Positions 11,165 to 21,735 of a stretch of 64,000 nt of DNA are shown here, piece by piece. The DNA is from Xiphydria camelus. Taxonomy: Eukaryota; Arthropoda; Insecta; Hymenoptera; Xiphydriidae. A model generated the notes under the pieces. The model ran no database searches, was not told the DNA's origin, and saw only the letters and a list, made by a program, of their open reading frames with translations. The stretch spans positions 11,678,451 through 11,742,450 of the forward strand of contig OY783194.1 of NCBI GenBank assembly GCA_963678675.1, in the 5' to 3' direction. The first letter of the stretch is position 1. Each line of letters starts with the position of its first letter. The position numbers and the translations under genes are program-made.

Positions 11165-11519
11165 ATGGTGGAACCTGGTTTTGTTCAGGGGCAGTCCGAT
11201 AATTTGCCAAAAATTGACTCGTTTATGTTGTCCAGTTTTATAGCAGGCCAGTCAGACTTTGTTAGCGCTGAAATAAGAGGCGTTAAAGCTGCCAGGTTAG
11301 TATGACCATAATTTTCATTATTAGTAGGTACCCCTTTCTGAATGCTAGATACTCACCTGCCACATGTGCCATAAATCGTATAGGTAGGTAACATTAAAAT
11401 AGCTAATTATCAACATCTATTACAGATCGGCGCGTGAAAATTACGGAGACAATGCAATCGATAGAGTTTGGGTCACAAAAACGTTAACCGAAGTTGTAGC
11501 GCAAAATATTAAGAGTTAA
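11165..11519 (+). CDS. two-exon ORF resembling N-terminus of SWIM/YqaJ-type TE proteins
   Basis: Exon 1 (11165-11295) ends CCAG|GTTAGT; exon 2 (11426-11519) follows TATTACAG. Joining them keeps frame across an Arg codon and gives 74 residues, starting MVEPGFVQGQSDNLPKIDSF and continuing AEIRGVKAARSARENYGDNA. From memory, this block (IDSFM, EIRGVKA-RS-RE-YGD) matches the N-terminus of invertebrate proteins that go on to a SWIM zinc finger and a YqaJ-type nuclease domain. Here the match stops after YGDNA and a TAA follows, so no SWIM or nuclease part is present. Start is the first ATG of the conserved block. Either a truncated TE gene or a small domesticated ORF; truncation is likelier. The nearby TGACGTCA at 11036 could be a promoter element. 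Confidence 0.5.
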
Positions 11520-12071
11520 TCGTGCTATAAATATTTAAAAATCATAGATTGACGCGAGGCTAGTAAACGGTACCTCGACACGAGGCTACGTTGCGTGACG
11601 TCAGCTGCCAGAACCCCCGCCACAATATCCAAACTATGCTCGCAACGAGTAGATTTACCATAGAAAACGCTCATCTGGGCCGCTAGGCTCGCCTGGTTTT
11701 TTCCGGTTGTAAAGTATTGAAAACTTTTTAGCAAGGGTAGAGTTATAAATCTGTACCCTCTCTCTCTTACCTTTCCTTTGCGGTAATAAATCATAGTCTT
11801 AAACTTAGAATTATAAATATCTAACATCGAGCAGTTTTTGCTTATTTCAATACTCTCACTCAAGAAGTAATCGATGAAATTAATGTAGAAGTTGTCTTAT
11901 CTATTATAATTTGCTTTTGGGGAACATAACAATGGTCCAACATTTGTTGCTATGGATTAAGGAAAAACCCCAAAAGAAAACCTTAATCAGACCAAATAAT
12001 CATTATCATTCAATCTTAAATCTATGCTGATACATACATAGTTTGTAGATACAAATTACTCTTATATTCTA

Positions 12072-12264
12072 CACTGAAAAAAAAAGAGATTAAAAATTAT
12101 TCTCTGTTAGAAGGATAATCTGAGTACGAAAGGTAAAATAGATCAAAAATTATCCTTCCAGAGTTTAAAATTTAACCTTCCTTAGAATAATTTTTGATCT
12201 ATTTTACCTTTCGTACTTAGATTATCCTTCTAACGAATAATTTTTAATCTTTTTTTTCTCAGTG
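12072..12264. mobile_element. 193 bp palindromic MITE with TA duplication
   Basis: Ends CACTGAAAAAAAAAGAG and its mirror TTTTTTTCTCAGTG fold into arms of about 90 bp. TA flanks both sides (12070-12071, 12265-12266). The related segment at about 54190 reads straight through with a single TA, giving an empty site, so both boundary and duplication are supported. Tc1/mariner-type insertion is inferred from the TA. Confidence 0.9.
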
Positions 12265-12311
12265 TAATAAGATCACACCAAATCTCTTGATTCGAACTTA
12301 TTCGATTCTCT

Positions 12312-12443
12312 TCAAATGTCTTTATTTCGTGGAATTGCGAAGTACAACTTATCAGTTGCAGTTACCGAAGTATTTCTGCACTTTGGTACGACACAATAAT
12401 AATGTCTTCGAGACGGTTTTTCTTCTGCGACACTATCGGTCAT
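12312..12443 (-). pseudogene. THAP zinc-finger start, truncated
   Basis: From an ATG at 12443 the minus frame reads MTDSVAEEKPSRRHYYCVVPKC, then RNTS and KLYFAIPRNKDI before TGA. The CVVPKC pair, the following Asn-Thr-Ser and the F-x-x-P-R stretch match the first half of a THAP domain (C2CH). The second Cys and His and the AVPTIF-type end are missing. THAP domains recognise DNA ends in several transposase families. The open frame continues upstream to 12605 without a better start. It is interpreted as the first exon of the element's transposase, cut by decay and the MITE downstream. Confidence 0.6.
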
Positions 12444-12765
12444 ATTAAAGTAGGTACGTGGCACAAATTCTACAGTTCGCAATTGACCAAATTCTGGGAA
12501 AATCTGAACGAAGAATGCGCACAGCGCCAACTGCAAGCGGTAAACTTGTAGCCGGCCGGCGACTAGGGGACGATCCGTGACGTCACAGCTGCTATCTACA
12601 TTCACCGCGCCGTTTCTTGTGGGCGGAGCTAAGCCGATATTTCAAAACCGATTTTTGAGCTTATTTTACGCTTAATTTCATTTTTTCAAAAACCACCTTG
12701 TTTCTAATGTTATTGTCTTTCAACACAACATCATAACAAAATTCATGTCATTTCTCCATTATAGG

Positions 12766-13322
12766 CAGAGTGCTGCCGCAAACAAGTATCAACGAATTAA
12801 AATATAAAGTAGATTTAAAAGTATGCTACATACTTCTTCTCTTTCTAACTAGATTTACTCTCGCTAGAGCTGTCCGAAACTTAACTCACAAGTGGACACA
12901 GTATTGAGAGCAATCTAGCGAGTTAGTCTAGAATCTCGGTTGAGAAAAAGAAATCTAGCTAGATTGCAGTGGACACGATACAAATTTGCTGCAGAAGAGA
13001 TTTCAGTCTATTTTTTGACCGGCTAAATAGATAGTAACTCAATCTAGCGTGAGTGACGAGCGCCGGGTCGCAAGCGAAGTGCCCCTCGACCGCGTGCTCA
13101 GATTTCAGGAGCCTCGCGGGAGGGCACAGAAACCCTCTGCCTTTCGCTCTCCTCGGACAAAGTGCAGACCCGCAATAAATTCGACTATTGCGGTGCACGT
13201 GCACTTCTTCGGGGATAGCACCAACCGGACGGCGCCGATCTGCGTACTCTCCCGGCGCCAATTCTCATGCTCCAGCTCGGTGGATTCGAAGAATTTCCTT
13301 ATCCCACCATGCATAGAAAAAA
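12766..13322. other. non-coding with a GC-rich island
   Basis: The first 270 bases contain several ATCTAG-centred motifs (near 12848, 12914, 12952) and two copies of GTGGACAC. From about 13040 to 13320 the sequence is markedly GC- and CpG-rich, and frames stay open on both strands (for example 13049-13396 plus and 13105-13338 minus). None of these resembles a family I know. A host CpG-rich exon or promoter is possible but unsupported. Confidence 0.4.
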
Positions 13323-13324
13323 TA

Positions 13325-13675
13325 CAGGGTACACGCAACAGAAGTGAAACTTCATGCGTAAACCCACGAAATACTAAGATTGAAAAACAAAATTAGAAAA
13401 AAAAAGGTAAGATGAAAAAAATAGAATAAATTGAAATCAAGCAGTCAAGAAAGTGACGAGAAGTTTTGCGTCTGTTTATTTATTGATGATTATATCAATC
13501 GTCTGTTTATTTATTGATGATTATACGCAAAACTTCTCGTCACCTTCTTGACTGCATGATTACAATTTATTCTGTTTTTTTCACCTTACCTTTTCTTTTT
13601 TCTAATTTTGTTTTTCAATCTTAGTATTTCGTGGTATTACGCATGAAGTTTCACTTCTGTTGTGTGTGTACCCTG
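13325..13675. mobile_element. 351 bp fold-back MITE with TA duplication
   Basis: Left end CAGGGTACACGCAACAGAAG is mirrored on the right, with TA at 13323-13324 and 13676-13677. Arms are about 160 bp. The centre holds a 26-28 bp direct repeat (CGTCTGTTTATTTATTGATG, twice, 13470-13527). No coding capacity. Confidence 0.88.
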
Positions 13676-13739
13676 TACACGTTTCTTTTTGAGGTTACCA
13701 ACGAAGTTTTATATTGGTTGTGAGTACTCTTTACAATGT

Positions 13740-14600
13740 AATTTCATACGGTAATCCTCCAGTATCAATTACCGACATCTTATGTAGTTTTTGATGCACA
13801 AACGCCTCGCGGTAGTTGATGAACCATTGTGTCCACAGATACTGGTACGTTAATGACCTGCCCGTAAATTCTATATTGACCATGTACATGTCTCAATCGA
13901 CGAATCTGCATAAAGGGGATTCGTGGAGATATAAGTCGCTCTGATACCAAATCTAGTGGAGGTAAATGGTCGGGTATCGGTGGATATTTGAAACCGTTGT
14001 AAGTGGCCATTGCAGGGATAGTATTCTTTTTGAGTGCTTTACGATAGGTGTAGCAGATTTGAATGATTTCCCGATCAATCCGAGGAAGAATTACGTTCAA
14101 AATATCCTCTTGTTCACGAACGGAAATTTTTTAATCGTCTTGAAACCATAACCTCACAAATAGAGCACGTATGACCAAAAGAATTATTTATAAACTTTTT
14201 ATTGAATTCCCTATGAGCGATTTTATTTCAGTTATAATGACTATATGGCAAGTCCTGACATAAACTATGTTCACGTGGTCCTGGTTCATTGCGTCGTAAA
14301 TTGGATGGTCCTGGCTCGTCGCGAATGTCATTGTCAACAAAAGCAGGTTGAACCGAAGATGAATTGTTAGGATCTAAAATGTCATTTTCATTTTGCACAT
14401 TATGATTTTCAGGTTCACTGGTTAATAACTGATCGTCGGAAATTTTATTCACTGTGCTTCTCAGTTTTTTTCGTAACCTACTCTCCCTCATGCGTTGGGC
14501 CCCAGGCTTTTTCACTTTTTTTACACTACTTGCATCCTTTTTACGTTGTCTCTCACGATATTCCTTACATTTCTGCGCATTTGATTTGGCCAGTATAAAT
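13740..14600 (-). pseudogene. Helitron-associated DUF6570 segment, broken
   Basis: Reading leftward from 14600 the frame gives NAQKCKEYRERQRK and KKPGAQRMRESRLRKKL, a basic leader, then an acidic/Ser-rich linker. After frame changes it gives FGHTCSICE, CYTYRKALKKNTIPAMATYN, YPPIPDHLPPLDLVSERLIS and IPFMQIRRLRHVHGQ, then INVPVSVDTMVHQLPR. This is the DUF6570 block found upstream of Rep in many insect Helitrons (from memory). Frame breaks near 14100-14230 and truncation at both ends make it a relic. It lies downstream of a fold-back MITE and does not join either Helitron in this window. Confidence 0.7.
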
Positions 14601-15159
14601 TAATTCAATTAAATGTCACTCAAAAATAGCACAAAACAAAACAAAGGAATATCACTTATAGCACGCACACGAATGAAGATGCCATATTGGTCTCTAATCA
14701 GTTGTATACGCAAGCGCCAGATTTATTCGGGGGGCCAGTGAGGTCACCTAACTTACTAGGCTAACGTCCGCCGGTAATGGTAACCGTGATGTTACCGATC
14801 CTACATTCCTCCCTTCCCTCTCCAAACGCTCGACCCATGAGGCACAGTGATGATTCATGGTGTCGGATTTTTGTCACATACCTGACTCCGGCAAAACCGA
14901 TTTACGCCCAAAAGGCGCCTATAGAAATTTCACTTCAATAAAAATTGCGAAAGAACATAATCGTAAAAGTAAGGAATAAACCGAGAAAGAAAATAGTATT
15001 ATTTGCGATACGAATGCAATTAGAAAATCAAGTCTGAAAAAAACAGCTAGTTACAAGTATTGATCATTGTCAAATGATGTGAATTTAATTGAAAGAAAAC
15101 TAAAAATAGAGAAATAAATAACAGTATATACAAATAATACGTGTGTGTATAATAACATA
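14601..15159. other. non-coding, no gene seen
   Basis: Contains a GC-richer patch at about 14720-14830. No protein, inverted repeat or RNA gene recognised. Confidence 0.45.
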
Positions 15160-15584
15160 TAATATAAAACAGTTTTTATAGAAAAATTGTTAGATGTGAA
15201 ACATCGCAATTCTTCTTTGTAGAAAGTATGCGATAGGAAGGATGGACCACGCGTCTGTCGAAAGAACACGTGCGCCAGTGCGCATTTGTATTTATGACTG
15301 TGATACTATTAAATGGTACGAACCGTTGTGTCTAATTCAAAAAGCGCATTTAGTTTACTCTCTCTTAACTCTGCCATCGGTCGCTGTTCCGTCTCGCGAT
15401 AAACGGAATTCGACACAACGGTTCGTACCGTTTAATAGTATCACAGTCATAAATACAAATGCGCACTGGCGCACGTGTTCTTTCGACGGACGCGTGGTCC
15501 ATCCTTCCTATCGCATACTTTCTACAAAGAAGAATTTCGATATTTCACATCGAACAATTTTTCTATAAAAACTGTTTTATATTT
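15160..15584. mobile_element. fold-back element, about 425 bp
   Basis: Arms of about 185 bp (15160-15345 and 15412-15584) are inverted copies; both outer ends read ATATAAAACAGTTTTTATAG. The spacer (about 65 bp) is unrelated. It abuts the 3' end of the LINE. No clear target-site duplication. Confidence 0.85.
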
Positions 15585-15671
15585 TATCTTCCATTCATTA
15601 CTTCAGTGGACCTCTCACCGCCATGGGAGATCAAGATCTTTAATCAAGCTCCTGATCTCCCAGACAGTGAT

Positions 15672-18600
15672 TTATCTATATTCCTCTTCTCTCAGTAAGT
15701 TCCTTCCCGTGATCCCCCTTCTTCTCCTCCCAATCCTTGGACAATCACCGATAATATGCCCAGGCATTTCTTCGGCCTCTCCGCATAGTCTGCAGCTCAC
15801 CTCGACCGATTGGCCCAGTATGTTCATATGCCTACGAAGCCTACAGTGTCCTGTATATATATGGACACCATAGTCTTCATTGACATTTTGTCTAACTTTA
15901 TCAATTCATCTGTAGCTTCCTGCTCCATTCCTTGATGAAGATCTTGGATTGTCTCATACCCTCCGCCTCCTTCCAGTCCTGGTTCATCCTTTTAATGACC
16001 CATTCCTTGATACAGTGTTTAATAGCCTGTATTGGCATCCCGACCTCCGTGCCCGTAAGATAGAGCGACCCTTCGGCTCCTCTCCTCGCGAGCTCATCAG
16101 CCTTCTCATTTCCTGGTATCCCCGAATGACCCGGGACCTACAGTAATATCACCTCATTGTCTACGGTTAGTTCCTCTAGTGATTTCCTACACCTCTCGGC
16201 CATCTCTGTTCTCATACTCAGATTTTCAAAAGCCTTCAAGGCAGCCTGACTATCAGAGCAGATCACAATACGCTTATGCCATACACTTTCCTGCACCACA
16301 TCCCGTGCACAACCGTCTATAGCCATTAGCTCCGCCTGGAAAACAGTGCACTGTTTCTCCAATCTGAAGCTACATTCCTTCTTGGAGATCTGCTTATGAA
16401 AACCGGATCCCACTGCTTCGTTAATTTTGGATCCGTCCGTGAACCAGACCTGATTAGCTCTTCCCAGAAGTCGTTTTTCATCCTTCCACTGAGCCCTCTC
16501 TGGATATTCCACTCCGTATTTACGGTTGTATCTATGCTTGCATCGGACATAATCCTGCAAGCCACTTGTTCCTGGAATCCTGTCTTCTAGCAGAGTCAAG
16601 ATCTTCGAGTGTCCCACTCTAGATCCTCCCCTCCACTCCAGGTTCAGTTTTACTCTGTAAGCCGCGAGCATGGCCAATGCATCCACCTCGATCCTCACGG
16701 GGCCGAGATCGGCGTCGTCCCCATTGCTCCCGTAATAGCTCTGAGGGCCATGGCCCTTACGTGATCCAATTTCTCCCCAGCCACTTTCTGTCCAGCTCTC
16801 CTCCACCATACCAGAGAACCATGCAGCATGACTGATTTGATCACTGCATTATATATCCACGCCATCATTTTCGGCGTGATTCCCCACGTTCTCCCGCATA
16901 TCCTTCTGGTAACCCAGAGTAGGCCTTACTACGAATGTAGTCCACGTGTTTGCTCCAGTTCAGCTTTTTATCTAGGAATACTCCCAGATGTTTTACTACC
17001 CTCTTCGGAATCTGCTCCTCTTCTAGAAAAAGTTCGAATTTTTCCATCCATCTAGCTTCTTACTTCTGGTGAAGAGGATCAGTTCTATTTTCTCCGGGTT
17101 AACGGATAGGCCCGTCCTCTCACATCATCGCCCTATCACATCTAGCGAGGTGACTATCAGTCCCCTCAACGCATCTACAAATTTCCCAGCCACAAGGACA
17201 CATACATCATCTGCATATTCTTGGGCGTATATTCCAGCCTCCTCCAGTCTGTGAATGAACTCATCCATCACCAGATTCCACAGAAGAGGTAACAAAACAC
17301 CCCCCTGCGGACATCCCCTGACAGTCACCACTCCCATCCTAAAGTCTCCCCTCTGAACCGAGAGCCTCCTTATCTTCAACATGAATGCAATCCATCGTCT
17401 AACCGTTGGATGCACCCCGTGTCTCTCAGCGCTCTGATCAATTACCTCATGAGAGGTCCAATTAAAGGCCCCCTCTATGTCTGCAAAGAGTCCACACGCT
17501 ATATCCCCATCTTGCATTGCTTTCTCAGCTCTGCCTACCACACAATGCAATGCCATTTCCCTGCTTGATAGGCAAACTGTCTTGGATGTAGAGAATGCTC
17601 CACGAGCGCCCACTCTTTTATAATCTTCTCAATCAGTCTCTCATGAACTTTTAATAGGAATGATGTTAAACTGATTGGCCTAAAACTACCCGGTTTCGTG
17701 TAGTCACCTCTGTCTGGTTTTGGGATAAAAACCACCCTGGTCCTTCCCCAAACTGTCGGTACATAACCTGTAGCAACACTTGCCCGGTATATCTGTTAGA
17801 GGGCCTGCCAGAACAGCTACCCCCTTCTGCAATAGAATTGGATAGATCCCATCCTCCCCCGGACTTTTATACGGATCAAAACGCTTTATCGCCTCCCTCA
17901 CCTTCTCCTGGGTCACTCTTGAAGGCCGTGGACCAGTCACAGCTCGCGCTCCCAAAAAGCTCGGGAGACTCCCTGTTCAGTTCCACTCCCTCCAATCTCA
18001 TATACCTACCCAGGAAAATGTTTCTCCAACAGCTCGATCACCTCTTCCTCCCAGGATTGAGTGAACTTCCATCACTCTTCTGGAAGGGGCCAGTGACAGT
18101 TGGTCCATCTCTAGCCAGAAACCTGCAGAGTCTGGCCGTCTCAGGAATGTCCTCCATTCTTTTCAGGAATCCATTTCACGAGACCCTTTGCATCCTTAGA
18201 TTTCTCTAAGTCTCTCTACAGTCTAGTATTTCTGACCCTGTTACGGGCTTTCTTCACCTCTTGTCGTAGCTTCGACAACCCCCCATTCCACCACGAAACC
18301 TCATTCATCTTTCTTTCCTTCAGTGGACAGCTCCGCTCAAAGGATTCCCGCACAGCGTCAGTCACAATCTGCACTGCCCGGTCAATCTCCTCGGGAGTGC
18401 TGTACCTCCTCGGAAAAGAAAGCATCTTCTGCTGCAGGTCTTCCAGGAAAATTACCCACCTTGTGTTACGCGGGTTCTTGAAACTCCTAGACTTACGACC
18501 CGTGATATCACCCGTGACATCAAATCTAATGTACCTATGGTCCGACAATGACGGATCATCCGATACCATTCATCCCTCAACATTTGCGCTAAACCGAGAA

Positions 18601-19168
18601 CTGCATAATGTTAGATCATTCTTAAAAGAATAGGACCTACCTCTTATGTCCAGCGATGTGTCCATACGCATCTCTAATTGTAAGAGAGACTCTCCTCTCT
18701 TGTTGACATCAGTGTTGTCCCATACCGTGTGATGGCTGTTTGCATCGCATCCCACTAGCATGTTCCAGCCCTTTTCCTCGCAGTCCCTCACCAGCCTGCG
18801 GAAGTCCTCCGATCGAGGGTCCGGAGCCTCAAAGGGCATGTAGACCGACGCCACAATGACCTCCTTGTGATCTCCTCCCTCCACGATGCTCACCTTAACA
18901 GCCGCTTGGTCCGCACTAATGTGCTCCCCCAGCAGCATCGCCGCCGCATTTCTTATCAGTACTGCTGCTCTCGGTCTGCAATCAGACTTCATACAGTAAA
19001 ACAATTCCCCCTGATTCACACCAACCTTCCTGATCCGTCCCTTGAAAACCCAAGGTCTTGAATCAGAGCAATGTCGATGCCCTCACGAATCATTTTACGT
19101 TTCAACAGCCCCGCAGCCGCTGGGCTGCGGTGTAGATTAAATTGAATCACTTTCAGGTATTTAGCCAT
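15672..19168 (-). pseudogene. LINE ORF2: endonuclease, reverse transcriptase, RNase H
   Basis: Begins MAKYLKVIQFNLHRSP at 19168. APE-type endonuclease: VYMPFEAPDP, GCDANSHHTVW (near 18750) and SDDPSLSDHRYIRFD (18550). RT: PYKSPGEDGIYP, VFIPKP..FRPISLTSF, DIEGAFNWTS, GCPQGGVLLPLLW and EYADDVCVLV (17200-17220), with the catalytic Asp pair intact. RNase H: FTDGSK, QAELMAI and CSDSQAAL keep the D-E-D residues, but the Trp of WVPGHSG is replaced by TAG near 16146. A final GHCRLRRHMN..CRLCGEAEEMPGHII zinc-knuckle segment ends at 15672. Several frameshifts (near 19010, 18200, 17700, 17000 and 15900) break it. It would copy LINE RNA at a nicked target. Confidence 0.87.
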
Positions 19169-20171
19169 CTTGTGTACTTACCTGATCCTGGTCCAGGTTC
19201 ATCTTCTCCTCCCCAGGATCCTTCTTCGCCCCTTGCCTTAGAACCTGGAAGGGTGCCCTTCCAACTCCACAATATGGCCTCATCCCCATCTTCTCCATCT
19301 CTTTGATGGGCTCTTATTCGACTCCCAACACGAGTCTGACCGTATTCGACTCCCGGTAAACACTGGGCTGTTCGTATACTTGCGATCTCCTCGTCTTTAG
19401 AGCATCGGGGTTTGCCTCTCAATTCTGTTGAGATGCGTCCTCGCCTCCACTTCTTTACCAGGGTGAGGGAAGTATGCCATGGTCCTGGCAAGTTTTGGTA
19501 GCTCATCGAAGCCCACGACAACCAGATCCACTCCTTCCCAATCCCTAAAGCGCGGTGCTTTCTCCCTCAGCCATTCCTTCGACTGTTCATTCGCACAGGT
19601 TACCCTAACTGTCTCCCGGAAATAATGGGTCTCTCAAAATTTCGGAATGAACCCTCCATCTTCGATCTTATCGATGGTCCCAAGCATCGCCTCAATTACG
19701 AGCTCCGCCTATTCCGCCGTGAGACCCTTCTTCAGTCCTCGCTGTGCGATAATCATCCGTGGAAGTCCAGCCACCACATCAGCATGAGATCCAGAGAACT
19801 CATGCCTCTTGGTGCGCTTCCTCTGTTGATCTACTGACGGAGGAGTCTCCTCCGCTGGTCTCATTCTTTTCGGAGTTGGGGTCTTCTGCTTTCTCTCCCC
19901 CTCACCATCAGAAGGTTTCAGCCTCTTCCCTCTCACGTCTCCGCTTCTTCCTCTGAGCCCCACTGGGCTTCTTTTTCTTTTCAAGAGACAGGTCTCCCAC
20001 CGTTTTGGTGACCTCCTCTAGTTTCCCACCAGTTACTGTGGCCTCTTCCTGGGTGTTACCCCCCAGTGCTGTAGAAGAGTTCGCTTTCGCAGCCTCCTCT
20101 ACCGATTTTTTATTCAGATTTCCAGTGGACCCCTGAGATAAAAGATTTTTTGAAGAAATTTGTTCTGCCAT
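19153..20171 (-). pseudogene. LINE ORF1, Gag-like
   Basis: Starts MAEQISSKN at 20171. It runs through a Lys/Arg-rich stretch (KKKKPSGAQRKKRRRERE) where a frameshift near 19920 switches to KRLKPSDGEGERK. It continues with ADVVAGLPRMIIAQRGLKKG and, after more breaks, EWLREKAPRFRDWEGVDLVVVG, matching the C-terminal half of LOA/I-type Gag proteins. The end (GSGKYTRWLNT, stop at 19153) overlaps the ORF2 start by 16 bases, as expected for translational coupling. The protein would coat LINE RNA. Confidence 0.75.
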
Positions 20172-21394
20172 AAAAATCCCACGAGTATCAAGGAAGTATG
20201 CTGTCCACCTAGACAGAGCCTCAAGTGCCCAGGTTAGGTCTAAATACAATGGGGTTCGACCTGTTGCCCCAAGGCAACATGAAAAAAGATAGTACATGCG
20301 AACCAATCGCAACTGTAGCTGTAGTAAATGATATGCTTACAGAGAACCAGGTATAAGGATCCACTAGATTTGTAAAATGACTCAACGTTGAAATCTATGG
20401 GTCTAGTTAGGTAACTAGCCCTCAGATATACCCAGACTCTGAATCATTGTCCTTGGCATAAGCTGGATTTGAAATTCCTTTGAAAAAGTATTACGTGAAA
20501 ATTATCAGTTTAATATATCCACAAATCGAATTAGACATTTTTTCAAAAACTAAATGTTTTCATTTACGTAGATTGTAAATTGAGGCATAAAGAACTTTTT
20601 TTTTCACGCATAACTATTGGAATTCACGGATAACTATTGTTTCATGATATTTTGAAATTCGTCGCCTTCTTCATCGCGGTTCGGGATAATGACGCTCTTT
20701 TTCTCCATATTTTGATTTTACACTTATAGGATTGGTATACTCTCGTGCGTCCTTCAGTCGACTTGTATGAATCGATTCGATATGGTTAATTTCACGTTGC
20801 GATCGTCAATTTGAAAAAGATCCACTTCGGACTAAGCAATCGCGCCAATCAGTGTGCAACAGTGTTAGCTGACAAAGTCATATAGCTATACTCTGCTCAT
20901 TTCACGTTCCGTTCGTCAATTTGAAAAAAGGACCCACTTCGACTTAGTATTTGCGTCAGTCTGAGTAAAGTGTTTTTAATAGTCTATGGACTCCCAGTGG
21001 GTGTCACGCGGGAAAAACGCCATCTTACGGTCTAAAAGTAGACTGGAAAAGGCCTCAAAATGGGCATGAGTGAGGAAAAAGACTTTACAAATTTATATAA
21101 AATAAAAGACATGTCGTAGAGAGTTACTTCTCGCATTAATTTTGTAGAGAATTTTACGCTCTACAAGAAGATAATTTTTTTTATTTTTGGAATATTATAA
21201 ATTGAACGGTGCTACGCCAAAGTTGGTCAGAGCAAAATTACGCAGTTTTTGTTAAATAAACAAATTTGCATTCACAAATTTTCTGTTACCTCGTCAGAAT
21301 ATTGTTCGCCTGTTTTTTCCCTTTCGATTGGTCTATATAAATCATCTCAAATAACTTAACCCGAGGAAAAAATCTAAAATGACTGTTCTATTAG
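20172..21394. other. LINE 5' UTR, then non-coding with a tandem duplication
   Basis: The first 300 bases probably include the LINE 5' UTR. Further on, a segment beginning TTCACGTTGCGATCGTCAAT (20791) recurs 110 bases later (20901, TTCACGTTCCGTTCGTCAAT), each followed by a similar CCACTTCG context. No protein recognised. Confidence 0.5.
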
Positions 21395-21735
21395 TTTCAG
21401 AGAAGTGTCAGGTCCAATGGCATACGCCAAATGAAATATTATGTCTGCTAACCAACAAAAATGTTACGATGCTGTTAAAAACATAAATGCGTCAAAACCA
21501 AAAATAATAGAAAGCTAACACCCGAAACAATTAGTTATAATAAGACTAAATTTGGCGTCGATATGGTTCACCAAATGGCGCGAAAATATAGCGTCAAATC
21601 AAAATGTAATAGATGGCCTGTACACGTATTTTTCAATATCCTGGATTTCGCTGAAATCAATGCATGGATACCCTATCAGGCAACAGCTGGAATAAAGATA
21701 CCAAGACAGCGTTTCCTGTTACAATTGAGGGGCCT
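21395..21735 (+). pseudogene. piggyBac-like transposase fragment with catalytic GVD
   Basis: After a degraded start, the frame reads ETISYNKTKFGVDMVHQMAR, then KYSVKSKCNRWPVHVFFN and IKIPRQRFLLQL. This is the third-Asp region of piggyBac transposases (K-x-GVD-x-x-D/H-QM) followed by the R-W-P block. The Asp normally after GVD-x-V is His here. The copy breaks after LLQL into unrelated sequence. It is the same family as 8068-8540, which continues into the Cys-rich tail lost here. No terminal repeats. Confidence 0.75.

Larger units (their letters stand above)
10836..12765. mobile_element. DNA transposon with SWIM/YqaJ-type and THAP gene fragments
   Basis: The left end (CCATAATGAGGAAATGACATG) and the right end (read inward, CCTATAATGGAGAAATGACA) form an inverted terminal repeat. 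Inside are a plus-strand spliced gene fragment at 11165-11519 and a minus-strand THAP start at 12312-12443, convergent. The palindrome TGACGTCA occurs at 11036, 11596 and 12578; the outer two sit in matching TGACGTCACGGATCGTCC contexts. A 193 bp MITE is inserted at 12072. Bases 11456-12071 recur inverted at 54191-55280. THAP domains occur in P- and Kolobok-type transposases, but the superfamily here was not determined. The target-site duplication is unclear. Confidence 0.65.
15585..20171 (-). mobile_element. LINE (non-LTR retrotransposon) with RNase H, almost full length
   Basis: Two overlapping ORFs on the minus strand, ORF1 (Gag-like) then ORF2 (endonuclease, RT, RNase H, CCHC-type end), the layout of LOA/I-group LINEs. 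GC content and codon use are higher than in the surrounding sequence. The 5' UTR probably extends beyond 20171 toward about 20460; the exact 5' end was not defined. The 3' end lies near 15590 beside a fold-back element, with no poly(A) visible. Several stops and frameshifts make it inactive. Confidence 0.88.

Noticed and set aside
8068..21735. Reading 8068-8540 and 21395-21735 as the two ends of one large inverted duplication
   Set aside because: Only the piggyBac-derived stretch matches; flanks on both sides are unrelated, so two independent fragments are simpler.
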